Assembly: GCF_023700755.1 (NCBI RefSeq)
Contig: NZ_JAMKOJ010000004.1
Coordinates: 248,001-312,000, forward strand
Length of the DNA: 64,000 bases
Direction: 5' to 3'
Source: Allorhizobium sonneratiae
Lineage (GTDB): Bacteria > Pseudomonadota > Alphaproteobacteria > Rhizobiales > Rhizobiaceae
Numbering within the stretch: the stretch's first letter is position 1; each line of letters begins with the position of its first letter. The notes below the pieces were generated by a model, which saw only the letters and a program-made list of their open reading frames with translations, searched no databases and had not been told where the DNA came from. Below are positions 7,402-16,282 of this stretch, piece after piece. The position numbers were made by a program, and so were the translations under genes.

Positions 7402-8265
7402 ATGACGATGACCGATTTTCCCAGCCAGACGGTTGGCGACCTGACCCTCACAGCCATCAGTGACGGCTATCTCCACGCCAGTTTCGGCCTACTCTCGAAT
7501 ATCGATGCTGACGATGCCTCTCAAATGCAGGAGAATGCGGGGATACCAGATCACACCGCTATCCACATCAACTGCTATCTGGTGCGCGGAGGTGGTCGCA
7601 CGGTCCTGATCGATGCCGGCGCGGGCGGTTTCAAACAATGGGGCGGCCGGCTGAAGGACAACCTCGCCCAGGTGGGCATCCAGCCTGCCGCTGTTGACGC
7701 CATCCTGTTGACGCACGCCCATCCCGACCATGTCGGCGGCCTGATCGAGTCCTCCGGCGAAGCCGCATTCTCGAATGCCGAGCTCATCGTGTCTCAACAG
7801 GAAGTCGCGTTCTGGCAGGATGACGGTAATCTGAGCCGCGCGCCCGAGCGTGCCCATGGCAACTTCATCTTCGCCCGTCAGGCGTTTGCTGCCTATCGTG
7901 GCAGGTTGCGCATGTTCGAGACCGGCGACGTGCTTCCCGGCATGACGGCGGTTCCGCTCCCTGGTCATACGGCAGGACATACCGGCTACCGCCTTGAGTC
8001 CGGTGGCCAGAACCTGTTGGTCTGGGGCGACATAGTCCATTTCCCTCAGATCCAGATCTCACGGCCGGATGTGTCGATCGCGTTCGATCAGGATACGCAT
8101 CTCGCCGCAGCGACGCGATCGAGATTGCTGGATATGGTCAGTTCGGAACGGCTTCTGATCGCCGGGATGCATCTTGGTGAGCTCGGTTTCGCGCGCATCG
8201 AGCGAACGGGGGGAAATTACCACGTCGCCTATGAGGAACGAGCACGGCATTCTCCACATGCGTGA
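7402..8265 (+). CDS. MBL-fold metallo-hydrolase
   Basis: A 287-residue metallo-beta-lactamase-fold hydrolase. Metal ligands are visible in THAHPDHVGG near residues 106-115, LPGHTAGHTGY, and WGDIVH, with a final His in GMHLGELGF. The ATG at 7402 gives MTMTDFPSQTVGDLTL, the normal N-terminus; the ORF itself runs back to 7045 out of phase with the tautomerase. Family members open lactones or thioesters; quorum-signal lactonase activity is possible but not shown. Its stop overlaps the HxlR start (ATGCGTGA). Confidence 0.85.
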   Translation: MTMTDFPSQTVGDLTLTAISDGYLHASFGLLSNIDADDASQMQENAGIPDHTAIHINCYLVRGGGRTVLIDAGAGGFKQWGGRLKDNLAQVGIQPAAVDAILLTHAHPDHVGGLIESSGEAAFSNAELIVSQQEVAFWQDDGNLSRAPERAHGNFIFARQAFAAYRGRLRMFETGDVLPGMTAVPLPGHTAGHTGYRLESGGQNLLVWGDIVHFPQIQISRPDVSIAFDQDTHLAAATRSRLLDMVSSERLLIAGMHLGELGFARIERTGGNYHVAYEERARHSPHA

Positions 8266-8824
8266 CAGAAGGTGTTCACGCTCGTTGGGTATTTGGGAAC
8301 GTGAGACCAACTTCCTGCCAAGTCCTCCAGATCGCCCAGAAACCAGCACGACGATCCCTGATTTGTTTCATACACGAAGTCCTTCAGCGCTCTGCTTCGG
8401 CATTCGCCGTTATGACGACCTGCGCCAATCGAGCGGTGTCACCAACGCCCCCCTGTCGGACCGGCTGAAACTGCGGGAGCAAAACGGGCTCGTCGAGCGA
8501 CGGCAGTATCAGACACGGCCCGATCGGTTCGAATATCCGCCGACCGGAAGAGGTCGCGATTTCGGCCTCCTCATGCAGGCAATGGTGCAGATCGGCGACC
8601 AGTGGAACCTGTCCAACCTCGACGGACAGCCTCTCGACTTCATCGACAGGCGAACGGGCCAAGGCGTCAAATTGATTACCGTCAATCGGGAAACGAGCGA
8701 GCCAGTCGAGAGGGATCATTTCGGCGTGCGGCCAGGTCGCGGCGCCGACGCGTTAATGACCTGGCGGCTCTCACGGGGATGCGAAAGCGCAAAGTCCTAT
8801 GCAGTCCGTTCCGGCCAAAGTTAG
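8258..8824 (+). CDS. HxlR/MarR-like regulator with a disturbed N-terminus
   Basis: A 188-residue frame. Residues from FGIRRYDDLRQSSGV through LSDRLKLREQNGLVERRQYQTRPDRFEY to GRGRDFGLLMQAMVQIGDQW match the wing and dimer helices of HxlR regulators. N-terminal to this, RCSRSLGIWERET resembles the family's first helix, but about 25 residues without family resemblance (PSPPDRPETSTTIPDL) stand where only about ten are expected. A double frameshift or small insertion probably damaged the recognition region. Its start overlaps the metallo-hydrolase stop. It could be a functioning divergent regulator or a pseudogene. Confidence 0.55.
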   Translation: MRDRRCSRSLGIWERETNFLPSPPDRPETSTTIPDLFHTRSPSALCFGIRRYDDLRQSSGVTNAPLSDRLKLREQNGLVERRQYQTRPDRFEYPPTGRGRDFGLLMQAMVQIGDQWNLSNLDGQPLDFIDRRTGQGVKLITVNRETSEPVERDHFGVRPGRGADALMTWRLSRGCESAKSYAVRSGQS

Positions 8825-8832
8825 GGCGCGGA

Positions 8833-9393
8833 CTATCCCGCAGTCCGGCATGACCATTCCTCCGCCAGAAGCCCGTAAATCAGAGAATCCCGAACGCCGA
8901 TATGCGTCTGCCATTCGGCCCGCAGGCGCCCCTCCAGCGTGAAGCCGAGCCTCGTCAACAGCGCGATCGACGGCTGGTTGTCCGGATCGGTATCGGCGAA
9001 AATGCGCCGTTGTCCCTCGGCGAATAATTGGTCGATCAGCATGGCGACAGCTTCACGTGCATACCCATGCCCCTGTGCTTCGCGCGCAAGCAGATAGCCG
9101 ATCTCGGAAACACCTTCGCGTTTCTGGCCTGCCGCCACGAAGCCAACGGCAAGCTCTTCACCTGACCGTACAATCGCCCATGAGCGCCAGTTCGATTGAT
9201 CGTCGTTGGCGAAATACTCCCGCAGATCCTCGACATACTCAAAAGGTGCGCGAGACCACCACCGCATCATCTCTGGATCGGCCATTGTTAAAAATAAGGC
9301 GTCAGCGTCGGACGGACGGCGTGGGCGCAGTGTCAGGCGATGCGGCTTTGACGTGTCGTCGATCAAAGTCAGTTCTGCTTTTGGGAATGCCAT
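8833..9393 (-). CDS. GNAT-family N-acetyltransferase (RimJ/RimL type)
   Basis: An acetyl-CoA-dependent acetyltransferase of 186 residues. The N-terminal LTLRPRRPSDADALF and the acetyl-CoA loop EIGYLLAREAQGHGYAREAV (Q/RxxGxG/A-like) are clear, followed by FADTDPDNQPSIALLTRLGF near the C-terminus. GGAAG precedes the chosen ATG at 9393 (MAFPKAEL). It is transcribed alone, converging on the HxlR-like gene. The substrate cannot be read from sequence; ribosomal-protein, aminoglycoside and small-amine targets are all known in the family. Confidence 0.88.
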   Translation of the reverse strand: MAFPKAELTLIDDTSKPHRLTLRPRRPSDADALFLTMADPEMMRWWSRAPFEYVEDLREYFANDDQSNWRSWAIVRSGEELAVGFVAAGQKREGVSEIGYLLAREAQGHGYAREAVAMLIDQLFAEGQRRIFADTDPDNQPSIALLTRLGFTLEGRLRAEWQTHIGVRDSLIYGLLAEEWSCRTAG

Positions 9394-9693
9394 GCTTACT
9401 TCCTTTCCGAATGTGTATGCGGTGCAAGACGACGAGACTCGATCAGGCTTTTGCAGCTCACGCTCGAACAACGTCGCCAGCGTCCGGCGGCGAGGTCATC
9501 GGAGCAAACGGGCTGCTGTAAGACACCAATTGCCCCCCGTCGAGCAGTATGGCGTGCAAAGGCCGCCAGTTGCTCATGGTCATGACGATGTCGACCGCGA
9601 TGACGACTTCTGTTCAGCGAAAGTGAGCGCATATGTGATCAGCGAAAGCGCGCACCCTGGGCACCATGTCTGCTCGATTTGGGAACGTTTGAT
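9394..9693. other. Gene-free stretch, probably degraded coding DNA
   Basis: About 300 bases between the acetyltransferase start and the cupin remnant. No intact frame, hairpin or promoter stands out. It may contain the frameshifted N-terminal half of the cupin gene, but I could not reconstruct it. Confidence 0.4.
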
Positions 9694-9933
9694 TGAGCCG
9701 CGTCGGACGGAGGCCGGCGTGCGGGAGATCGGCTCTTCGTTGCCAAAGGCGTCACCCATGGCTTTTCCGCGATGGGAGGCGTGGCGCGCGTGATGTTGAT
9801 ATCGACACCCGCACGCCATGACCGCTTTTTCCGGGCCATGGATGCTCTGCCGGTTCCGCATGACATCAACGACGTCCAGTCCGTCTGCGAAACATTTGGC
9901 CAGGCCATTGTTGGCCCGGTTGTGACCTCGTAA
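9694..9933 (+). pseudogene. Cupin-domain protein, C-terminal remnant
   Basis: The frame from 9694 to the stop at 9931-9933 reads GDRLFVAKGVTHGFSAMGG, then LISTPARHDRFFRAMDAL and VCETFGQAIVGP. This is the second cupin motif and C-terminal helix of a small single-cupin protein. An in-frame stop at 9691 closes the frame upstream, and no start or first cupin motif (HxH) is found in the same frame. It is a degraded gene lying tail-to-tail with the alpha/beta hydrolase at 9957. Confidence 0.6.
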
Positions 9934-9956
9934 AGTTGACTGGCGCAAGGCCATGG

Positions 9957-10865
9957 TCAGGTTCCTTCAGCTGACGATTGGCCTGCTATCACGTTGCAGA
10001 TCGCGTTGATGGTCCGTTCTTCAACGTCTCGTGGCAAATCATGACCCATGCCCTCGATCGGCAGGTAGACTGCGTTCGGTATGGAGCGTGCCGTATCCTG
10101 ACCGCAGGCGGGCGGGACCAATGGATCATCTGTGCCGTGGATGACAAGTGCCGGGACCGTGATGTTTGCAAGGCGTGCGCGCCGGTCTCCAGCGACCGCC
10201 ATGGCAGCCATCTGCCGCGCAGTGCCTCCTGGATCGTAGCAACGCGTTACTTCATCAAGGAGAATGGCGCGATGAGCCTCTTCATCGAAGGAATAACCCG
10301 TCCCGGCGATTCTGCGCGCGAACGCGAGGCGCACCGCGAGAAAGCCTTCCGGATCGATCACAGGATCAGGCGCAGGGCGCATCATCATCGCCATGACATC
10401 GGGTGCCGCCTGCGGCAGGACCGGATTGCCGGTGCTTGACATGATCGACGTCAGCGAAAGGACCCGATCCGCATGATTGCTCGCGAGAACCTGCGCGATC
10501 ATTCCCCCCATTGAGCGCCCGACGACATGCGCCTTGGCAATCCCGAGCGCATCAAGCAGGCCGATCGCATCCGCTGCCATGTCGTCAAGCGTATACGGCA
10601 CATCAGGTCTGCGCCCGGCCATCAGGGCAGTTGCGAGCGCGCCGAAATCCGGCGCGGGCGAAGCGCTGAAATGCGTCGAGCGGCCCGCATCGCGGTTGTC
10701 GAAACGGATCACGCGATAGCCTCGTGCGGCCAGCCCTGTACAGAAAGGCTCGGACCAGCGGATCATCTGCGTTCCAAGCCCCGAAATCAGCAGGATCGGT
10801 TCCGCATCGGCATGGCCGAAACTGTCCCACGCGAGCTCGATGCCATTGGCCTTTGCAATATTCAT
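9957..10865 (-). CDS. Alpha/beta-fold hydrolase
   Basis: A 302-residue hydrolase with the nucleophile elbow GRSMGG (about 116-121), catalytic Asp in IHGTDDPLVPP and catalytic His in GMGHDLP. The N-terminal LLISGLGTQM gives the oxyanion-hole HG-like turn. The ATG overlaps the stop of the upstream DUF1330-like gene (ATGA), so it is the third gene of the DUF2239 operon read leftward. Esterase, lactonase or epoxide-hydrolase activities are all possible. Confidence 0.9.
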   Translation of the reverse strand: MNIAKANGIELAWDSFGHADAEPILLISGLGTQMIRWSEPFCTGLAARGYRVIRFDNRDAGRSTHFSASPAPDFGALATALMAGRRPDVPYTLDDMAADAIGLLDALGIAKAHVVGRSMGGMIAQVLASNHADRVLSLTSIMSSTGNPVLPQAAPDVMAMMMRPAPDPVIDPEGFLAVRLAFARRIAGTGYSFDEEAHRAILLDEVTRCYDPGGTARQMAAMAVAGDRRARLANITVPALVIHGTDDPLVPPACGQDTARSIPNAVYLPIEGMGHDLPRDVEERTINAICNVIAGQSSAEGT

Positions 10866-11317
10866 GGCCTCGCTCCTGCGGCGGGTAGCGCCATTTCGGA
10901 CAATGGCAGAAGTCGAGAATCCGTCACCGCCGCTGTGCGGTGACCAAGTCCAGCGAGATAGCCCTTATGGCTGGCGAAGGAGAGGAAGGACGCAGCACTG
11001 GCCTGCCTGATCATCATCGCCAGATCCCAATGTTCATCGGCCGGTCCGATCAGGAAGGGACCGCCATGGCCGAGAAAGAGGATATCGCCGCCGGTTTCTC
11101 GTAAGAAGGGCAGCGTGTGCTCAACATAGAGATTGAAGGCCTCAGCACCGCTGATCGGCCTGGAAGGTGCCAGCTCAGGGTGGTCCGAATAATCGGCGAC
11201 ACCCCTGAAGCGCAGCAGGTTGAGCATCACGACGGGACCGGCAAGGTTGCGCTGTACGAACCTGCGGCCAGCCTCCTGTGTCGGTTCGAGGTAGGAAATG
11301 GGGTCGGCTCTGGTCAT
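10862..11317 (-). CDS. DUF1330-like small protein
   Basis: A 151-residue protein. Core features are VVMLNLLRFRGVADYS, a dimeric ferredoxin-like fold start, then GAEAFNLYVEHTLPFLRETGGDILFLGHGG and a C-terminal SFASHKGYLAGLGHRTAAVTDSRLLPL. This matches the pattern of DUF1330 or monooxygenase-like alpha-beta barrels, often found beside oxidoreductases. I chose the ATG at 11317 (MTRADPISYLEP); the ORF extends further. The stop overlaps the hydrolase start. A protein with similar signature is encoded at 53767. Confidence 0.65.
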   Translation of the reverse strand: MTRADPISYLEPTQEAGRRFVQRNLAGPVVMLNLLRFRGVADYSDHPELAPSRPISGAEAFNLYVEHTLPFLRETGGDILFLGHGGPFLIGPADEHWDLAMMIRQASAASFLSFASHKGYLAGLGHRTAAVTDSRLLPLSEMALPAAGARP

Positions 11318-11339
11318 CGGTGTTCCGTTGAATGGCGGG

Positions 11340-11981
11340 TTAAGCACTTTGGTTCTCGCCCGCGCCGAAGGCGAGACGCAGCGCATAGGTGCGGATGTCT
11401 TCAGGCCACGTAGCGACCTGTTGTTCCAATGATGTCCGATCGTCGGCGAAGAGGGCCCGGGTCGCGTCTTCGTATCCGGGCAGATCTCCCGCGATCGCCT
11501 GCATGAATTGATACGCAGCCTCTTGCGCCGCCTGCCTCTGCTGGCGGGGGCTCGCTGTTTTACGCGCTTCGTCGACGAGACGCCTCAGCGTCGCCGACGC
11601 CCCGCCGGGCTGGTTCGTCAGCCAGTCCCACTGCCGGGGCAGCAAGGTGACCTCGCGCGCGACGACTCCCAACTTCGGTCGACCTCGGGTTTTCTGGCTC
11701 TGGGCTTCGTCCAATCCCTGGGGGGTCGATATCGCATCGATATTGGGGCGATAGCGCCCCGCATAGGTCGCGGGGGGCTGGGAAATCCGTTCAAGAATAT
11801 CGGCGTTGCTGCCACGCAGGTCGAGATCGACGATGCGACCCGTTGCGTCGTCGAAAACGAGAACCATGTCCGCCTCGCCGGTCGATTGCCGTACGGCCAG
11901 GGCCACGTCAGGAAGGGGACCTGAGAGCAGCAATCGATGCCCGACAAATGCCGTGCAGGTCTTGAGAGTAGGATCGGACAT
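11340..11981 (-). CDS. DUF2239-family protein
   Basis: A 213-residue protein of the DUF2239 family: N-terminal TCTAFVGHRLLLSGPLPDVALAV, then VLVFDDATGRIVDLDLRGS, a central KTRGRPKLGVVAREVTLLPRQWDWL and helical GGASATLRRLVDEARK. The central GRPKLGV block is close to patterns seen in DNA-associated proteins, but the function is unknown. First gene of a three-gene leftward operon. Two CCGGGTAAAAT direct repeats lie just upstream. Confidence 0.8.
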   Translation of the reverse strand: MSDPTLKTCTAFVGHRLLLSGPLPDVALAVRQSTGEADMVLVFDDATGRIVDLDLRGSNADILERISQPPATYAGRYRPNIDAISTPQGLDEAQSQKTRGRPKLGVVAREVTLLPRQWDWLTNQPGGASATLRRLVDEARKTASPRQQRQAAQEAAYQFMQAIAGDLPGYEDATRALFADDRTSLEQQVATWPEDIRTYALRLAFGAGENQSA

Positions 11982-12013
11982 GGGATGCTCACTTATGGAT
12001 CGCCCGATTAATA

Positions 12014-12053
12014 CCCGGGTAAAATGCCTTAGTCAATTCGATCCGGGTAAAAT
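12014..12053. promoter_or_regulatory. Direct-repeat operator upstream of the DUF2239 operon
   Basis: CCGGGTAAAAT occurs twice, at 12015-12025 and 12043-12053, 28 bases apart, 34-72 bases upstream of the DUF2239 start. The identity of the repeats and the position suggest a binding site. The partner could be the lost product of the truncated LysR gene at 12198 (inference). Confidence 0.45.
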
Positions 12054-12197
12054 ATTATGCCTTTTTTCTCGATTCGCTTGACACCGTTCTCGCCGAAAAT
12101 CTGGACCTCGGTGCATCCTGATCTTCGGAACATGCCGCGATCTGATCCATGATGGATTTCGTTTCACTGATGATCACCAAGAACCAGCCTTGAGCAT

Positions 12198-12854
12198 ATG
12201 AAATGCCATGTTCCCGGCGGTGACACGGCTCTGCTACGCGCCTTGATATCAAGCGGAAAAACGACAATCCGAATGCCGGCATCGCCTTCACCCGCAAGGC
12301 CCTGCAGTCGCTGGTATCCGGGCATTGAAGTGGAGGTCTGTGTGGAGGGTGCGATGATCGATATAGTGGCAGGCCGCTTTGATGCGGGCATCAGGCTTGG
12401 CGAGCGGCTGGAGAAGGATATGATCGCGCTGGCCATCGGTCCAAAGCTTCGGATTGCGGTTGTGGCCTCGCCTGACTATCTGGCCGCCCATGCGCCGCCA
12501 TCAGAACCCTCTGAGCTCAGCAAGCATCGCTGCGTGTCCTATGGCGACGCCGACGGCAATCTCTCTCCATGGTCATTCGAGCGCAGGGGCCGCGCTGTGA
12601 CAGTTATCCCTGGGCGCGGCCCCGTCTTCAACGACGCGGACCTGCTGATCGCCGCAGCCACCGAAGGTTTCGGGATCCTGTACATCCTGGAAGACCTCGT
12701 TGCAGCCCAATTGGCCGATGGCAGTCTCATCCGCCTTCTGGAACCCTGGTGCAAGCCGTTCGCGGGCTATCACCTCTATTATCCCAACCGAAACGGGACT
12801 GCGGCCTTTGAGCTGTTCAAACAAGCGCTCCGGGAACGAAGAACGCTTCGATGA
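12198..12854 (+). pseudogene. LysR-family regulator remnant lacking the DNA-binding domain
   Basis: The frame encodes only the effector-binding half: YPGIEVEVCVEGAMIDIVAGRFDAGIRLGERL, VVASPDYLAAH, FNDADLLIAAATEGFGILYI and YHLYYPNRNGTAAFELF. The N-terminal winged HTH is not encoded upstream in any frame I could read, and the first 40 residues look non-native. About 180 of 300 family residues survive. It lies divergent to the DUF2239 operon, where an intact LysR would be expected, so that operon may have lost its regulator. Confidence 0.7.
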
Positions 12855-13007
12855 CCATCCCCCAACGCGCTCGACGGCGAATTCACGTTCGTGCGCTCGG
12901 TTGGCGTCGTGCCCAGGACCGAAATTACAGATCCTCTAGACAATCTCGACCTTTGGCAAAAGGCCCGCACGACCGATTCCGCCTTCATTGAAAGCACGAG
13001 CCGATAA
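12855..13007 (+). other. Open frame without start, possible gene remnant
   Basis: Directly after the LysR stop and in the same frame, 50 codons read NALDGEFTFVRSVGVVPRT then LDNLDLWQKARTTDSAF to a TAA at 13005. The composition looks protein-like, but there is no start codon or ribosome-binding site. Family not recognised. Confidence 0.3.
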
Positions 13008-13021
13008 CGCATAAACGCCGT

Positions 13022-13657
13022 CTATGACCCGGATCGCACCGCCATCAAGTTCAACACGGTGTCGGTCGCCAATTGAGCTTTAGCGAGATCATGGGCATCC
13101 GGTGGTCGGTTGTCGCCCAGCAACATGCGAAGCACATCCGCGCCAAGTAGACAGTCCACGTAGATGCGCGAGAGGGCGTCAACATCTCCTGAATCCTCGG
13201 GAAATCCAATCCTGATGACTTGCGACGCCAACGTTTCGAAGTGTTCCAAGAATGCCTTGTAAGCGAGCGGTAGCAGATTCGGAAAGCTTACGGCTTCCGC
13301 GATAACCAGGCGCATGAGCGCAATGCTGTCCGCGTGCAGGATCTTCATGCGCATCTGAACCGCGTTGCTCATCAGCAGCTCGCGAACCGGCAAGTACACG
13401 AGTCCTTCGTAATATTCTCGCTCGTCTTCATCGCGCGCGCGGCAGGCATCGCTGATCGCCACCGCAAAGAGATCCTCCTTGCCTTCAGCGAACCTGTAGA
13501 GCGTCATGAGAGAAATGCCAGCCGCGTCGGCGACCGCTTCCATCGTGGTACCGGCATAACCAGTTCGAACGAAACAGAGTTTTGCGGCATCGATGATCTG
13601 CCTCCGTCGCTTCGCCATAGCTTTGGCCTTCGGATGGTTTTCCGGCCATTCCCGCAT
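13022..13657 (-). CDS. TetR-family transcriptional regulator
   Basis: A 211-residue repressor-type protein. The N-terminal HTH is clear: RRRQIIDAAKLCFVRTGYAGTTMEAVADAAGISLMTLYRFAEGKEDLF (about 17-64), followed by an all-helical ligand domain. GGAG precedes the ATG at 13657 by eight bases. An 18-bp imperfect palindrome 16 bases upstream of the start suggests autoregulation. No divergent partner gene is obvious; the ABM-type monooxygenase gene at 13843 lies upstream in the same direction. Confidence 0.9.
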   Translation of the reverse strand: MREWPENHPKAKAMAKRRRQIIDAAKLCFVRTGYAGTTMEAVADAAGISLMTLYRFAEGKEDLFAVAISDACRARDEDEREYYEGLVYLPVRELLMSNAVQMRMKILHADSIALMRLVIAEAVSFPNLLPLAYKAFLEHFETLASQVIRIGFPEDSGDVDALSRIYVDCLLGADVLRMLLGDNRPPDAHDLAKAQLATDTVLNLMAVRSGS

Positions 13658-13672
13658 GCTGTTGACTCCACA

Positions 13673-13690
13673 TGATAGTCCAGACCATCA
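13673..13690. promoter_or_regulatory. Candidate TetR operator
   Basis: TGATAGTCCAGACCATCA is an 18-bp palindrome of the form TGATnGTCnnGACnATCA, 14 of 18 positions symmetric. It ends 16 bases upstream of the TetR start codon at 13657. Confidence 0.5.
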
Positions 13691-13842
13691 GATATAAGTT
13701 GCCCGATCACCTGGCGACTTTAGCATATCGTCGTGGAGCCAACATGAGCGTAGCGGGTCTGAAATCCTCCGACCCCGGCACCACTGCCCGACCAGCCGGG
13801 GTACCTACGGACGCGGCGAATCTGTCACGGCTTGCCTGAAAG

Positions 13843-14145
13843 TCACTCCTCGCCAAGTTCCCGCTCGTTCGAGGCATCATATTTGCGGATGTCGCCGCGC
13901 ATGCGTCCCCGCCAGCGATTGACGAAAGCCAGCGTGTCTTCGGCTTCAAGATGAGCCGTCAGCGCTGCTTGGTCCGCCCATCGTTCCACGATAAGCAGCC
14001 GTCCGTTTTCACGATCATCCAAGGCGGCGTCATAGGAGATGTTGCCCTCACGCTGGCGCGTGGCCAACGCGAGCGTTTTCAGGTCGGCCCTGAATGCCGC
14101 CAGATCGGCGGGGTCGACATGCATGTATCCGGTGACAATGATCAT
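13843..14145 (-). CDS. Antibiotic-biosynthesis-monooxygenase (ABM) / YgiN-like protein
   Basis: A 100-residue single-domain ABM protein: MIIVTGYMHVDPADLAAFRADLK, then ALATRQREGNISYDAALDD and LIVERWADQAALTAHLEAED. This is the dimeric alpha-beta barrel of YgiN-type quinol monooxygenases, which oxidise aromatics or quinols without cofactors; many members only bind. It lies just after the quinone-oxidoreductase-like gene read in the same direction (gap about 75 bases) and may share its transcript. Confidence 0.85.
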   Translation of the reverse strand: MIIVTGYMHVDPADLAAFRADLKTLALATRQREGNISYDAALDDRENGRLLIVERWADQAALTAHLEAEDTLAFVNRWRGRMRGDIRKYDASNERELGEE

Positions 14146-14219
14146 TCGAGGCTTCCTATGATTTGGGTCTCCCTGACTGGCTTGTGCTCAGGGAAACCGG
14201 AATTCATCTGGCGATGAGG

Positions 14220-15236
14220 TCACTTGGCAATGAGGACGATCTTGCCCTGAATACCGCCCTTTGATGCCCGCTCATGCGCGGCAGACGCCTCTGGAAGCGG
14301 AAACTGGCTATCAATGACGACCCGGACCGTCCCCTCGTCCAGCAGACGTCCGGCCTCTGCCAACTGCGCACCGTTGGAGCGCACCTGTGTCGTGGAAACG
14401 GTGATCCCGCGTCTTGCCGCCTCCTTACGGCCGGAAAAGCCGAGCGGATTGACGAGATAGAGCGCGCCGTTGTCCTTGACCACGCTGAGAAACCGTTCCA
14501 TGCGGGAGCCGCCCACAGCATCGATGACCAGATCGATGTCGTGCGCAACCGTTTCTGCGGGCTGTCTGGTATAGTCGATGAAGGCATCGGCACCGAGATC
14601 GCGCAGCACGCTTTCATGTTTGCCCGATGCGACGGCAATGACGTGGGCGCCCTTCCATTTGGCCACCTGAACCGCCAGGTGACCAACGCCGCCGCCGGCG
14701 CCATTGACCAGCACGGTTTTTCCTTCAAGCGCGATCGGCGCATGGTCAAAGTCCTGGAATGGATTGGGTGCGTCATGGCCAAGCTCAACAAGAAACTGCC
14801 ATGCCGTGAGCAGCGACATCGGAGCACCGGCGGCCTGAATGTGGTCGATGCCGGCAGGCTTCTTCGCGAGGTCGACCGCCGGGACTTTGACATAGTCGGC
14901 ATAGGCATTGCTGCCAGTCATCAAATCATGCGGAAAACGCACCATTGAAAAGACTTCGTCGCCCATGCTGAACCCTGAAACGTGTTCGCCGACCGCAGCC
15001 ACGACACCCGAGATATCGGTCCCGAGTATCAACGGGAAGTCCGGGCTAGGTCGCCATTCGGGTGGAAGCGCGCGGTAGCCGTCGCGCAGGTAAAGATCCG
15101 GGGGATTGATGCTCGCTGCATGTACCCGAACAAGCACTTCATCCGCACCGGGCACCGGTCGCGGGACATCTTCGTACCGTAGGACCTCAGGGCCACCAAA
15201 TTCGTGTAGGCGTACGGCTTTCATCATTTCGGTCAT
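14220..15236 (-). CDS. NADP-dependent zinc-type alcohol dehydrogenase / quinone reductase-like
   Basis: A 338-residue medium-chain dehydrogenase. The N-terminal GroES-like part ([55 protein letters not shown]) and the Rossmann motif [30 protein letters not shown] are complete. Catalytic zinc cysteines are absent, as in quinone oxidoreductases. Start chosen at 15236 ([10 protein letters not shown]). It is divergent from the LysR gene at 15328, its likely regulator. Confidence 0.9.
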   Translation of the reverse strand: MTEMMKAVRLHEFGGPEVLRYEDVPRPVPGADEVLVRVHAASINPPDLYLRDGYRALPPEWRPSPDFPLILGTDISGVVAAVGEHVSGFSMGDEVFSMVRFPHDLMTGSNAYADYVKVPAVDLAKKPAGIDHIQAAGAPMSLLTAWQFLVELGHDAPNPFQDFDHAPIALEGKTVLVNGAGGGVGHLAVQVAKWKGAHVIAVASGKHESVLRDLGADAFIDYTRQPAETVAHDIDLVIDAVGGSRMERFLSVVKDNGALYLVNPLGFSGRKEAARRGITVSTTQVRSNGAQLAEAGRLLDEGTVRVVIDSQFPLPEASAAHERASKGGIQGKIVLIAK

Positions 15237-15327
15237 GGCTTTTGCTTTCCATCGCTGGTTTCGTCGACCGGATCTAGCGACTGCCATCGTGATTGATAAT
15301 GGCTCTCGAATTCGCAATAATAGTGCC

Positions 15328-16230
15328 ATGAAGGAACAAATCGGAATTGAGAGGCTGACAGGGCTTATCGCCTTTGCCCGCGCGGGTTCACTGGGTAGCT
15401 ACACTGCTGCCGCGCGCTCGCTGTCCATTTCGCCTTCGGCCATCAGCAAGAGCATCCAGCGTCTGGAACGTCAGCTTGGTGTTTCCCTCTTCTCCCGAAC
15501 GACGCGCTCGCTCACGCTCACCAACGAAGGTCGAGACTTACACGAAAGAGCGTTAAAACTGCTTCGCGATGCTGATGAGATCGAACAGGCTGCGAAAGCC
15601 GCCGTATCGGAGCCCACTGGAACGGTACGCATCGCGGCCTCATTCCCAATCGGACTGCATGTGATTGCTCCTTTGCTGCCGCGCTTTCGCACGCTCCACC
15701 CAAAGGTCTCGATCGACCTGAAACTGAGCGATCACAGGGTGGATCTGATCGAGGAAGGGATCGACATTGCCGTGCGCATTGGTGATCTTCCGGACTCGCG
15801 CCTCTTGTCCCGGAAACTCGCGCCGCACCGGCTATCTTGCTACACCTCGCCAGTTTATCTGGCCGCGGCAGGCGTTCCCGCCCGTCCCGATGACCTGCAG
15901 GCGCACGAGACTGTGAATCTGCGCTACCAGAGCACCGGCCAATTGTTCCGATGGCCGTTCAGGGTGGGAGACCGAGAGATCGAGATTGTGCCGCCATCTG
16001 CGATCATCGTCGATGCAAGCGAGGCCGTGATCTCGACCGTTGCGGCGGGTGCGGGTATCGGAATGGCCACCAGCTTCATGGCAGCGCCATGGGTCAGGCG
16101 TGGAGAATTGGTTCCAGTTCTTACCGATTTCTCGGTCGAACGGCATAACATAACAGCCGTCTGGCCGGAAAGCCGCCGGACAAACCCGGCAGTGCGGGCC
16201 TTCCTCACAATCTTGACGGAGGCATCTTGA
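15328..16230 (+). CDS. LysR-family transcriptional regulator
   Basis: A 300-residue regulator. Its N-terminal HTH is [49 protein letters not shown] (about 14-62), with an effector domain that includes [25 protein letters not shown] and [16 protein letters not shown] chose the ATG at 15328; the longer frame from 15106 runs over the neighbouring promoter. It is divergent from the quinone-reductase-like gene and is followed by a strong hairpin at 16242. Confidence 0.92.
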   Translation: MKEQIGIERLTGLIAFARAGSLGSYTAAARSLSISPSAISKSIQRLERQLGVSLFSRTTRSLTLTNEGRDLHERALKLLRDADEIEQAAKAAVSEPTGTVRIAASFPIGLHVIAPLLPRFRTLHPKVSIDLKLSDHRVDLIEEGIDIAVRIGDLPDSRLLSRKLAPHRLSCYTSPVYLAAAGVPARPDDLQAHETVNLRYQSTGQLFRWPFRVGDREIEIVPPSAIIVDASEAVISTVAAGAGIGMATSFMAAPWVRRGELVPVLTDFSVERHNITAVWPESRRTNPAVRAFLTILTEAS

Positions 16231-16241
16231 ATTCCAGGGTC

Positions 16242-16274
16242 TCCACCATGGGCAGGCATGCTGCCCATGGTGGA
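16242..16274. terminator. Bidirectional hairpin between convergent genes
   Basis: Perfect 14-bp arms, TCCACCATGGGCAG (16242-16255) and CTGCCCATGGTGGA (16261-16274), with loop GCATG. It lies between the stop of the LysR gene (16230) and the stop of the convergent SDR gene (16283), the expected place for a shared terminator. Confidence 0.7.
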
Positions 16275-16282
16275 TATCGGCA

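Noticed and set aside
9400..9690. First cupin motif of the decayed gene at 9694
   Set aside because: Candidate HPGHH around 9650 lies in another frame with stops around it and does not align convincingly.
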